Shown in pieces: positions 48,186 through 55,741 of a DNA stretch of 64,000 nucleotides. How positions within the stretch are numbered: position 1 is the first letter of the stretch; each line of letters starts with the position of its first letter. This DNA comes from CAXXOK01 sp963678055. Lineage in GTDB: Bacteria > Bacillota > Clostridia > Christensenellales > Aristaeellaceae. The position numbers and the translations under genes are program-made. Under the pieces are notes generated by a model that made no database searches, was not told where the DNA came from, and saw only the letters and a program-made list of their open reading frames with translations. The stretch lies in the NCBI GenBank assembly GCA_963678055.1, contig OY782679.1, positions 1,612,001 to 1,676,000 of the forward strand, read 5' to 3'.

Positions 48186-48214
48186 ATTGTATCATGGGAT
48201 GTATATGAACACAA
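48186..48214 (-). promoter_or_regulatory. Promoter for the sipW-pseudo-ATPase-permease unit
   Basis: Minus-strand TTGTGT (48209-48214), 17-bp spacer, TACAAT (48186-48191), about 30 bp ahead of the sipW ATG. Confidence 0.5.
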
Positions 48215-48227
48215 CATGTATATAAAT

Positions 48228-48254
48228 GAAAAACCCCTGACAGGATCAGGGGTT
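48228..48254 (-). terminator. Terminator of the tRNA-Val gene
   Basis: Perfect stem AACCCCTGA/TCAGGGGTT with a 5-nt loop, followed on the minus strand by TTTCATTT. It begins three bases after the encoded CCA. Confidence 0.85.
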
Positions 48255-48256
48255 CT

Positions 48257-48333
48257 TGGTGGGATTAAATGGGCTCGAACCATCGACCTCCACGATGTCA
48301 ACGTGGCACTCTAACCAACTGAGCTATAATCCC
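48257..48333 (-). tRNA. tRNA-Val (anticodon GAC)
   Basis: A complete 77-nt cloverleaf: acceptor GGGATTA/TAATCCC, D arm GCTC/GAGT, anticodon stem CCACG/CGTGG with loop TTGACAT (anticodon GAC, reading GUC), variable AGGTC, T arm GATGG-TTCGAGC-CCATT. The terminal CCA is encoded. GAC-anticodon tRNA-Val pairs with C- and U-ending valine codons. Confidence 0.93.
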
Positions 48334-48353
48334 AAGGCTGTTACAGCCAAAAT

Positions 48354-48382
48354 ATCGTAGCATAGTTTCTATATTTTTGCAA
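48354..48382 (-). promoter_or_regulatory. Promoter for tRNA-Val
   Basis: Minus-strand TTGCAA (48377-48382), 17-bp spacer, TACGAT (48354-48359), about 20 bp ahead of the mature 5' end. Confidence 0.5.
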
Positions 48383-48435
48383 GATGAGAATGCGATTTTC
48401 TGTCTGGAAATCGCGCATTTTTCTACAGCGGAACA

Positions 48436-48465
48436 TTGATATTATTCATGCGATACGCTTATAAT
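48436..48465 (+). promoter_or_regulatory. Promoter for the GH65 gene
   Basis: TTGATA (48436-48441), 18-bp spacer, TATAAT (48460-48465). The leader would be about 120 nt with no further structure that I recognise. Confidence 0.5.
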
Positions 48466-48595
48466 GAAAAGGCGATGCTTTGGCGGTTAGATTGAGCGAC
48501 TATTTAATTACTCCATCCACACTGCCACTGCCGCACTATACTTTGCATTTCTCATTGTTTGCCATCAAGCGCAATGTACTATAGGAGGAGTTTAC

Positions 48596-50854
48596 GTGTC
48601 ATTCACTATTCATCCCTGGAAGCTTTTGCAGCATGGTATTGATCTGGATGCGATACGATTGTCAGAAAGCCTGATGTCTCTTGGCAACGGCTATATGGGT
48701 ATGCGCGGCAACTTTGAAGAAGACTTCTCCGGCGATGCGCATGTCGGTACCTATATCGGCGGCGTGTGGTTCCCCGACAAAACCCGCGTCGGCTGGTGGA
48801 AAAACGGATATCCGGAATATTTCGGCAAAGTCATCAATGCCGTGCGCATGAACGGTATCCGCGTAATCATTGATGGCGAAACCGTTGATTTGGCCGCCAT
48901 GCTCTATGAGGACTATAGCTGCGAGCTGAATATGCAAACCGGTGTCCTGCGCCGCAGTTTTACCGTGACAACCAGCAAAGGCAAAACAGCCATCAAAGTG
49001 CAGCGGTTTTTATCCGCTGCGCAAAAAGAACTGATGGCGATTTCCTATACCGTAACGCCAGACCACGAAGCGGAGATCGAAATGGTTCCCTACCTGGACG
49101 GGCATGTGAAAAACCTGGACAGCAATTACGATGAAACCTTTTGGGATCATCTGCAGGAAGAAGAAACCGAAAACGCCTTAGGCTTATTGACCCGCACCAA
49201 AGAAAACCCGTTTGGTACCCCGCGCTTTACCGTAGCAGCGGCCATGAGTCTTTGGGCCGACGAACTGGACCTGTCCGAGAAAACGCTCAATGAAGGCTAT
49301 GTAGAAGCCCGCTATACAGGCACAGTCGCCGCAGGACAAACAGCATCCATCGAAAAATACGTATTGTGCTTTACCGACCGCGATCAGGATATTAAACTGC
49401 TGATTACCCTTGCGCTGAAAGCCGCCGCCAGAGCGCGGGAGACCGGTTTTCACAGTCTGCTGGATACCCACAGCAGTGTGTGGAAGGGCCGCTGGGCAGC
49501 CTGCGATGTGGAAATCACCGGGGATGAAAAAGCCCAGCAAGGCATACGCTATAACCTCTTCCAGCTGCTGAGCACCTATACCGGTGAGGACGCACGGCTG
49601 AACATTGGCCCCAAGGGCTTTTCGGGCGAGAAATACGGCGGTGGCACCTATTGGGATACGGAGGCCTATTGCTTTGCCATGTATATGGCGGTGTCCGGCG
49701 AGCAAGTGGCAAAGCAGTTGCTGCTCTATCGGCATATGCAGCTTCCCGGTGCCTATCACAACGCCCGTATGCAGGGCCTGCCCGGCGCGCTGTTCCCCAT
49801 GGTCACCTTCACCGGCGTGGAATGCCACAACGAATGGGAAATCACCTTTGAGGAAATTCACCGAAACGCAGCCATTGCGCACGCGATATTTGACTATATC
49901 ACCTACACCGGGGATGACAGCTATGCCCTTGCAGAAGGACTGGATGTGCTGTTTGGTGTTGCTGCCTTTTATGCTGGGCGCGCGCACTATAACCAACGCA
50001 CACAGCGGTTTATGATTCATGGTGTCACCGGCCCCAACGAGTACGAAAACAATGTTAATAACAACTGGTACACCAACCGCATGGCGGCATGGAGCATCGA
50101 ATTCTTCTGCGATATGTATCAAAAGGCCAGTCCCGCCAGGCAGGAAGCCCTTGGCGTATCCGCTGATACCGTGGATCGTATGCGGACCGTGGCCGACAAT
50201 ATGTATTACCCCGAAGATACGGATATGGGCATTTTCATTCAGCATGACACCTTTATGGATAAGGCGCTGGTGTCAGCCTCCGCCCTGCCCAAAAACAACA
50301 GACCCATCAACAAGCACTGGTCCTGGGACCGCATCCTTCGCTCCTGCTTTATCAAGCAAGCGGATGTACTGCAGGGCCTGTATTTCCTCAATCATCTCTA
50401 CGATGCGGACACCAAAAAGCGCAATTTCGACTTCTATGAACCGATGACCGTGCATGAGTCCAGCCTCTCGCCCTGCGTGCATGCCATTCTCGCGGCCGAG
50501 CTGCACTATCACGACAAAGCTGTGGAAATGTTTGAACGCACCGCACGGCTGGATTTGGATAACATCAACCACGATACCGACGACGGTCTGCACATTACCA
50601 GCATGGCGGGAAGCTGGCTGTCCATCGTGCACGGGTTTGCCGGAATGCGTACCGTGGATGGCCTGCACTTTACACCCTTCCTGCCCGGCAAATGGGAAGG
50701 CTATGCGTTCCAGATTCAGTACCGTGGCCGGCGGCTGCGTGTGGAGGTAGCAAACAGCGTAAGCATTCGCCTATTAGAAGGCAAACCACTTACGCTGACG
50801 CTGTATGGTAAAGAACATGAACTGACCGATATGATTACCGTACCAGTCCAATAA
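48596..50854 (+). CDS. Glycoside hydrolase family 65 protein (disaccharide phosphorylase)
   Basis: A 752-residue cytosolic enzyme. GH65 members phosphorolyse maltose, trehalose, kojibiose or nigerose to glucose plus beta-glucose 1-phosphate. The N-terminal beta-sandwich starts FTIHPWKLLQHG and RLSESLMSLGNGYMGMRGN. The (alpha/alpha)6 barrel holds KYGGGTYWDTEAYCFAMY and the catalytic acid Glu in GVTGPNEYENNVNNNWYTNR. The phosphate-site region is near VHESSLSPCVHAILAAEL. The exact disaccharide cannot be told. No beta-phosphoglucomutase or sugar transporter adjoins it. Start GTG 48596 behind AGGAGGAG. Confidence 0.93.
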   Translation: MSFTIHPWKLLQHGIDLDAIRLSESLMSLGNGYMGMRGNFEEDFSGDAHVGTYIGGVWFPDKTRVGWWKNGYPEYFGKVINAVRMNGIRVIIDGETVDLAAMLYEDYSCELNMQTGVLRRSFTVTTSKGKTAIKVQRFLSAAQKELMAISYTVTPDHEAEIEMVPYLDGHVKNLDSNYDETFWDHLQEEETENALGLLTRTKENPFGTPRFTVAAAMSLWADELDLSEKTLNEGYVEARYTGTVAAGQTASIEKYVLCFTDRDQDIKLLITLALKAAARARETGFHSLLDTHSSVWKGRWAACDVEITGDEKAQQGIRYNLFQLLSTYTGEDARLNIGPKGFSGEKYGGGTYWDTEAYCFAMYMAVSGEQVAKQLLLYRHMQLPGAYHNARMQGLPGALFPMVTFTGVECHNEWEITFEEIHRNAAIAHAIFDYITYTGDDSYALAEGLDVLFGVAAFYAGRAHYNQRTQRFMIHGVTGPNEYENNVNNNWYTNRMAAWSIEFFCDMYQKASPARQEALGVSADTVDRMRTVADNMYYPEDTDMGIFIQHDTFMDKALVSASALPKNNRPINKHWSWDRILRSCFIKQADVLQGLYFLNHLYDADTKKRNFDFYEPMTVHESSLSPCVHAILAAELHYHDKAVEMFERTARLDLDNINHDTDDGLHITSMAGSWLSIVHGFAGMRTVDGLHFTPFLPGKWEGYAFQIQYRGRRLRVEVANSVSIRLLEGKPLTLTLYGKEHELTDMITVPVQ

Positions 50855-50868
50855 CCTACCTTTACTTA

Positions 50869-52182
50869 TTAGTTGAGCGCATGATAGCGCTTGTACATAT
50901 CCTCCGCGCCCGTATTGGCGTCGCGGAGGGTTTTTTCTGCGTCTATCGTTGTATACTCCCCGTTTTGGTACAGCACCTTGCCATCGACCATCGTCATGGC
51001 GACATCGCTGCCCTGCAAGGCATAGATCAAGTTGGATTCCAGATGCATACTCGGTGTCATCTGCGGCGTGTGGATGTTCACTAAAATCAAATCGGCAATA
51101 TAGCCCGCTTTCAGTAAGCCGAGGTTTTCATACCCCATTGCTTTGGCACCGATACGGGTTGCCGCCGCAAGTGTCTGTGCCGGTGTAACCACTGTCGGGT
51201 CATGGGTCGTTCCCTTTTGCAGCATCGGCATCAGTTTGATTTCTTCCCATAGGTTCAGGTTATCGTTGCTGGCAACACCGTCTGTACCCAGCGCAACCTT
51301 GCATCCGTTTTTCAGCATAGCCGCAACCGGCGCGATGCCGCTGGCAAGCTTTAGATTGCTGACCGGGTTATGCGCGATGGTTACACCGTGCTTTGCTGCC
51401 AGTGCAATATCTTCCTTGGAAAGCCACACACAGTGCGCGGCAATAACATTGGCGTCCAGCGCCCCACAGGCATCCAGATACTGCAGCGGTGTCATGCCTC
51501 TGCGGGTAATACAGCCTTCGTGCTCGGCCTTGGTTTCGCTCACATGAACATGGAACGGCAGATTCATCTCAATAGCGGCCTTGGCAGCGGCTTTCATCAG
51601 TTCAGGGGTCGAGGTATATTCGGCATGTGGTGCGATGGCGATACGAATACGATCATTGCAGCAATGGTTCCAGTCCTTGGCGAGCTTCACGCCGATCTCC
51701 AGATCCTTGCAGCTTCCGTCCGTGTCAATCAGCCCATAGCCAATCAACGCGCGCATTCCGTTTTCCCGCACGGACTGAACTATGGTATCGGTGTACATGT
51801 ACATATCGCAAAACGATGTCGTTCCGAACCGGAGCATTTCCATGCACCCCAGGTCGGTCGCTGTGCGGATCAGATCATGATCCCACTGCGCTTCCAGTTT
51901 GAAAATCACTTGGTTGAGCCAGTCGTCCAGCGTCAGATCGGCACCGGCGGAACGCAGCAGCGTCATCGGCGTATGGGTGTGCAGGTTGACAAGCCCCGGC
52001 ATGCAGATATTGCCACTTGCGTCAATCTCCTGTTCCGCTGCAAATGCAGGGGCGCTATCGGCAGGTCCGGCATATGCAATCAGACTGCCGTCTACCTGTA
52101 CCTCGGCGTTTTTGATAAACGTGATATGGTCTTCGGCTTCCACGCCGGGCACTAAAATGCAGTTACTAATTCGGGTACGCAA
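50869..52182 (-). CDS. Amidohydrolase, 5-methylthioadenosine/S-adenosylhomocysteine deaminase type
   Basis: A 437-residue cytosolic metal-dependent deaminase of the MtaD/SsnA/TRZ group. Metal ligands: NLHTHTPMTLLRSAG, HVHVSETKAEHEG, AAHCVWLSKED and GTDGVASNDNLNLWEE. The N- and C-terminal composite beta-sandwich includes LKAGYIADLILVN. Members deaminate MTA, SAH or guanine-like purines; MTA/SAH fits best but is not proven. Start TTG 52182 behind GGGAGGG with 8-nt spacing. Confidence 0.92.
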   Translation of the reverse strand: MRTRISNCILVPGVEAEDHITFIKNAEVQVDGSLIAYAGPADSAPAFAAEQEIDASGNICMPGLVNLHTHTPMTLLRSAGADLTLDDWLNQVIFKLEAQWDHDLIRTATDLGCMEMLRFGTTSFCDMYMYTDTIVQSVRENGMRALIGYGLIDTDGSCKDLEIGVKLAKDWNHCCNDRIRIAIAPHAEYTSTPELMKAAAKAAIEMNLPFHVHVSETKAEHEGCITRRGMTPLQYLDACGALDANVIAAHCVWLSKEDIALAAKHGVTIAHNPVSNLKLASGIAPVAAMLKNGCKVALGTDGVASNDNLNLWEEIKLMPMLQKGTTHDPTVVTPAQTLAAATRIGAKAMGYENLGLLKAGYIADLILVNIHTPQMTPSMHLESNLIYALQGSDVAMTMVDGKVLYQNGEYTTIDAEKTLRDANTGAEDMYKRYHALN

Positions 52183-52214
52183 GTTGTTTGCCCTCCCCTT
52201 CCTAATCTGCCTTG

Positions 52215-52243
52215 ATTATAGCATTCTTACACCAGCGAAGCAA
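52215..52243 (-). promoter_or_regulatory. Promoter for the amidohydrolase
   Basis: Minus-strand TTGCTT (52238-52243), 17-bp spacer, TATAAT (52215-52220). Confidence 0.6.
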
Positions 52244-52255
52244 CGCGTATACAGC

Positions 52256-52284
52256 TTGCTGTGCCGCCTGTTTTCTGTTACGAT
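52256..52284 (+). promoter_or_regulatory. Promoter for the DUF6062 gene
   Basis: TTGCTG (52256-52261), 17-bp spacer, TACGAT (52279-52284). It sits back-to-back with the amidohydrolase promoter and excludes the upstream in-frame start at 52261. Confidence 0.5.
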
Positions 52285-52314
52285 ACGAGTACTGAAATTG
52301 CGCGGAGGCAGACG

Positions 52315-53043
52315 ATGAAATATCAGATCGATACCATCCCCGTATGGGACGCATTGGAGCACGGGGGCAGCTGCATGCTGTGTACCTTGCAGGCTAAAAC
52401 CGAGGCAAGCGAGGTTGAACGCACACTGGGTGCCAGCGTGATGGAGCCGGAGGTCCGTGTACAAACCAACGAAATCGGCGTCTGCCAGAAGCATCAGCAG
52501 ATGATGTTCCAGTTCGGCAACCGCCTGCCCCACGCACTGATGCTGGATACGCACGCTGCGCAGGTGATGACTAAACTTGAAAAACTAAGCATCCTGCCCA
52601 CACGCGGACGGGATTTGGACGTAAAAAAGATCGCCGAAGGGCTGCGCGCGCTCACCGATGGCTGTATTGTATGCCAAACCATTGACGCACATATGCAGCG
52701 CTATATTTATACGCTGATATATCTGTGGAAAACCGATACGAAATTCCAGCAAACCTTCAGCCAGAGCAAAGGCCTGTGCATTCCCCATGCCGCCGCTTTG
52801 ATTGAAGCAAGCGAAAAACAGCTAAAGGCGGACAAGCGCAGGGAGTTCGTCGCGCTCTGCTTTGAACTGATGCAAACAAGTCTTTCCAGCGATGAATCCG
52901 ACCTGCAATGGTTCATCCAGAAATTCGATTATAAAAACAAGGATCTCTCCTGGGGCAACTCAAAAAACGCCATCGAACGCACGGTGAACCGGCTGCGCGG
53001 CTATTGCCTGGGAGAGCTCCCGTTTGAAAAACCGAAGAAGTAA
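52315..53043 (+). CDS. DUF6062 family protein
   Basis: A 242-residue cytosolic protein starting at ATG 52315 with GGAGG 6 nt upstream. The family-like N-terminus is MKYQIDTIPVWDALEHGGSC with CMLC, followed by EVRVQTNEIGVCQKHQQMMF. Further Cys/His occur in DGCIVCQTIDAHMQRYI and GLCIPHAAALIE, which suggest metal or cluster binding. The family is found in clostridia with no assigned function. Confidence 0.75.
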   Translation: MKYQIDTIPVWDALEHGGSCMLCTLQAKTEASEVERTLGASVMEPEVRVQTNEIGVCQKHQQMMFQFGNRLPHALMLDTHAAQVMTKLEKLSILPTRGRDLDVKKIAEGLRALTDGCIVCQTIDAHMQRYIYTLIYLWKTDTKFQQTFSQSKGLCIPHAAALIEASEKQLKADKRREFVALCFELMQTSLSSDESDLQWFIQKFDYKNKDLSWGNSKNAIERTVNRLRGYCLGELPFEKPKK

Positions 53044-53496
53044 TTATTCTTCCGTATATTGTTCCATTTTTACGCCCGCTTCTTTGAATAGCTCCAGCGT
53101 AAACGCATCAGGATAGCTGTGCTGATAAATCACGCGCTTGATCCCGACATTGACAATCATTTTGGCACACACTGAGCAGGGCTGGTGCGTGCAATACAGC
53201 GTTGCGCCGTCCACCGAAATGCCCAGCTTGGCCGCCTGAATAATGGCGTTTTGCTCGGCGTGGATGGCGTAGCAGGTCTCTGCATGCGTACCGGAGGGGA
53301 TGTTCAGCTTATCGCGCAGGCATTCGCCCCGTTCGCGGCAGGTTTTAATACCTGCCGGTGCGCCATTATACCCCGTGGTCATGATGCGCTTATCCTTGAC
53401 AATCACCGCTCCTATAGCACGGCCTTTGCGATAGCAGCTGGTCCACCCCGCAATCAGCTGTGCCATTTCCATAAACCGTTTATCCCACTTATTCAT
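53044..53496 (-). CDS. Deoxycytidylate deaminase (ComEB-like)
   Basis: A 150-residue zinc-dependent deaminase converting dCMP to dUMP. The zinc site is AIHAEQNAIIQAA and TLYCTHQPCSVCAKMIVN; RIMTTGYNGAPAG and a structural CRERGEC are also typical. ATG 53496 has a GAGGTGG site; an upstream frame opening at 53604 has none. Its stop abuts the DUF6062 stop through a shared TAATTA. Confidence 0.93.
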   Translation of the reverse strand: MNKWDKRFMEMAQLIAGWTSCYRKGRAIGAVIVKDKRIMTTGYNGAPAGIKTCRERGECLRDKLNIPSGTHAETCYAIHAEQNAIIQAAKLGISVDGATLYCTHQPCSVCAKMIVNVGIKRVIYQHSYPDAFTLELFKEAGVKMEQYTEE

Positions 53497-53570
53497 ACTT
53501 CCACCTCGTTTTGCCAGTATTATACCATGAACAAGCACCCCGTGAAAACGCCCGCATGCCATGTTCACGT

Positions 53571-53598
53571 TTGCGAATCGATAAAAGCGTGATATAAT
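53571..53598 (+). promoter_or_regulatory. Promoter for the SpoVK-like AAA+ gene
   Basis: TTGCGA (53571-53576), 16-bp spacer, TATAAT (53593-53598). Confidence 0.5.
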
Positions 53599-53632
53599 TT
53601 GCAATGACTATGTAAGCATAAGGAGTATCCGC

Positions 53633-54703
53633 ATGGATCGTAAAGACGAGATAATAAAACTTCAAATGGATGTCATCCAGGAGATGACGGAATCCAACCT
53701 CAAGCGCATTGCAGACGATTTATGGGGATTGCCCACCTTGCAGGCCGGCGGCGAACCCGTTGTTAAGCAAAACGCTGAAAAGACGACGGCCCAGCCGGAT
53801 ACGTCCGCCCCGCAGGATACACCTGAACCTCAGCCGGAAGTGCAGGAGACAATCGAAGACCTGAAAAAAGAGCTGGAAAGCTATATCGGCCTTCGCATTG
53901 TAAAGGATGAAGTTGAAAGCCTGGTCAACCTGGTTACGATTCAGGAACTCCGTAAAAAGAACGATCTCCCGGTGGATGAACTATCACTCCATCTGGTATT
54001 TTCCGGAAACCCCGGTACCGGCAAAACCATGATCGCCCGGCTGATGGCACGCATTTATAAAGTGCTTGGGATTTTGTCCAAGGGTCATCTAGTGGAAACC
54101 GACCGCAGTGGACTGGTTGCCGGGTTTGTCGGCCAAACCGCCATTAAAACCTCTGAAATCATCCAAAAAGCGCTGGGCGGTGTACTGTTTATAGACGAGG
54201 CCTATGCCCTGACCGGTACAACCGAGAATGATTACGGCCAGGAAGCGGTGAATACGCTGCTTAAGGCTATGGAAGATCACCGGGACGATTTGGTCATCAT
54301 CGTTGCAGGCTACCCGGCACTGATGCGCGGGTTTATCGCCTCCAACCCCGGGCTGGAAAGCCGCTTTAACCGCTTTTTGTATTTTGCCGATTATACCGCC
54401 AAAGAAATGCTGGATATCTTCGACATGCGCTGCAAGCAAAGTGGCTATACCGTGGATGAAGAAACCCATGCATTGCTGGAAAATTATTTACAAACCTTCT
54501 CTGAAAACAACCGCAGCTTTGGCAACGCGCGCGGGGTACGCAACTTGTTCGAACGTGCCGTGAGTGCGCAGGCCAACCGCCTTGCCAAGCAAAGCGACAT
54601 AACCAAGGACGAACTCATGACCCTGACCGCAGAGGATATCCGTATCGCCGCCGGTGATGAGAAGAAAGCGGAGAAACCCGCTCCAGCATTGACAAACGAA
54701 TGA
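53633..54703 (+). CDS. AAA+ ATPase of the CbbX/SpoVK type
   Basis: A 356-residue cytosolic AAA+ protein. Residues 1-75 are a helical start and a Pro/Gln-rich linker; the ATPase spans about 80-340. Walker A is FSGNPGTGKTMIARLMA (around 125-132), Walker B GVLFIDEAYALTG, sensor and arginine-finger region GLESRFNRFLYF, and the C-terminal lid NARGVRNLFERAVSAQANR. SpoVK acts in sporulation and CbbX in rubisco remodelling; neither can be assigned by sequence alone. It precedes phoH by 45 bp on the same strand. Confidence 0.88.
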   Translation: MDRKDEIIKLQMDVIQEMTESNLKRIADDLWGLPTLQAGGEPVVKQNAEKTTAQPDTSAPQDTPEPQPEVQETIEDLKKELESYIGLRIVKDEVESLVNLVTIQELRKKNDLPVDELSLHLVFSGNPGTGKTMIARLMARIYKVLGILSKGHLVETDRSGLVAGFVGQTAIKTSEIIQKALGGVLFIDEAYALTGTTENDYGQEAVNTLLKAMEDHRDDLVIIVAGYPALMRGFIASNPGLESRFNRFLYFADYTAKEMLDIFDMRCKQSGYTVDEETHALLENYLQTFSENNRSFGNARGVRNLFERAVSAQANRLAKQSDITKDELMTLTAEDIRIAAGDEKKAEKPAPALTNE

Positions 54704-54748
54704 TTTGCGGTATGATTACGATACATTGATAGATTCGGAGGATTGCTT

Positions 54749-55741
54749 TTGGCACAAGGAACACAGGCTGTCATTACATTGGAAAGCATGGACTCATGCT
54801 TGTCGCTGTTTGGCACAAACGACCAGAATGTCCCGTTGTTTGAAACAGAACTGGGCGTAACCCTGTCTGTTCGGGGAGCCGAGCTTCGCGTTACAGGCTC
54901 GCAGGAAAGCGTCGACATGGCTTGTGCTGTGGTTGAAAAGCTAAGTGATTTGCTTAGCCGAAACGCCCAGGTGGATCGCATCACCCTCCGCTACGCTTTA
55001 GCGCTGGCTAAACGCGGAGAGCTTGACCGTATCGACGATATCGCCTTTGAAATCGTCGCCATCACCCACCGCGGCAAACCCATCCGCTGTAAAACACTGG
55101 GCCAGTACGACTATGTAAAAGCAATCCGCGAACATGAGCTGACCTTTGCCGTCGGCCCGGCGGGTACAGGTAAAACCTATTTGGCCATGGCACTTGCCAT
55201 TGTCGCACTTCGCAACAAGCAGGTGGAGCGCATCGTACTCACCCGCCCAGCCGTGGAAGCGGGCGAAAAGCTCGGTTTTCTGCCCGGCGATTTGAGCCAG
55301 AAGGTTGACCCCTATCTGCGTCCTTTATATGACGCGTTATTTGATATGATGGGTGCGGAGTCCTACCAGCGCTTGCAGGAACGAGGCATACTGGAAATTG
55401 CCCCGCTGGCCTATATGCGCGGACGCACCTTATCAGACAGCTTCATTATTTTAGACGAAGCACAAAACACCACCCCCGAACAGATGAAAATGTTTCTCAC
55501 CCGCATGGGAAGCGGTTCCCATACTGTTGTCACCGGTGATGCCACCCAAACCGACCTGCCGTCCGGAAAACAATCCGGTTTGTTGCAAGCGATGTCTGTC
55601 TTGCGGGATATCCCGGACATCGGCATTGTAAAGCTGGATCATTCCGACGTCGTGCGCCACGATATGGTGCAGACCATCGTCAGGGCTTATGAAAAACATG
55701 AGGAGGCCCTTTTGAGGAGGAACGCGGAACATGGCGCTTAA
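54749..55741 (+). CDS. phoH: PhoH-family ATPase
   Basis: A 330-residue cytosolic P-loop protein. An N-terminal KH-like region (LFGTNDQNVPLFETELGV) precedes the ATPase: FAVGPAGTGKTYLAMALAI, VLTRPAVEAGEKLGFLPGDL, and Walker B SFIILDEAQNTTPEQMKMFL. PhoH/YbeZ works with YbeY in RNA metabolism, and ybeY is encoded two genes on. TTG 54749 has GGAGG at 7-nt spacing; an earlier TTG at 54743 is too close to it. Confidence 0.95.
   Translation: MAQGTQAVITLESMDSCLSLFGTNDQNVPLFETELGVTLSVRGAELRVTGSQESVDMACAVVEKLSDLLSRNAQVDRITLRYALALAKRGELDRIDDIAFEIVAITHRGKPIRCKTLGQYDYVKAIREHELTFAVGPAGTGKTYLAMALAIVALRNKQVERIVLTRPAVEAGEKLGFLPGDLSQKVDPYLRPLYDALFDMMGAESYQRLQERGILEIAPLAYMRGRTLSDSFIILDEAQNTTPEQMKMFLTRMGSGSHTVVTGDATQTDLPSGKQSGLLQAMSVLRDIPDIGIVKLDHSDVVRHDMVQTIVRAYEKHEEALLRRNAEHGA

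Noticed and set aside
48257..48333. tRNA-Val as the attachment site of an integrated island carrying the SipW locus
   Set aside because: I found no integrase and no repeat of the tRNA 3' end near 40370, and locus composition matches its surroundings.
49184..50245. Minus-strand frame of 353 codons opposite the GH65 gene
   Set aside because: It is antisense to conserved GH65 motifs with no ribosome site or domain.
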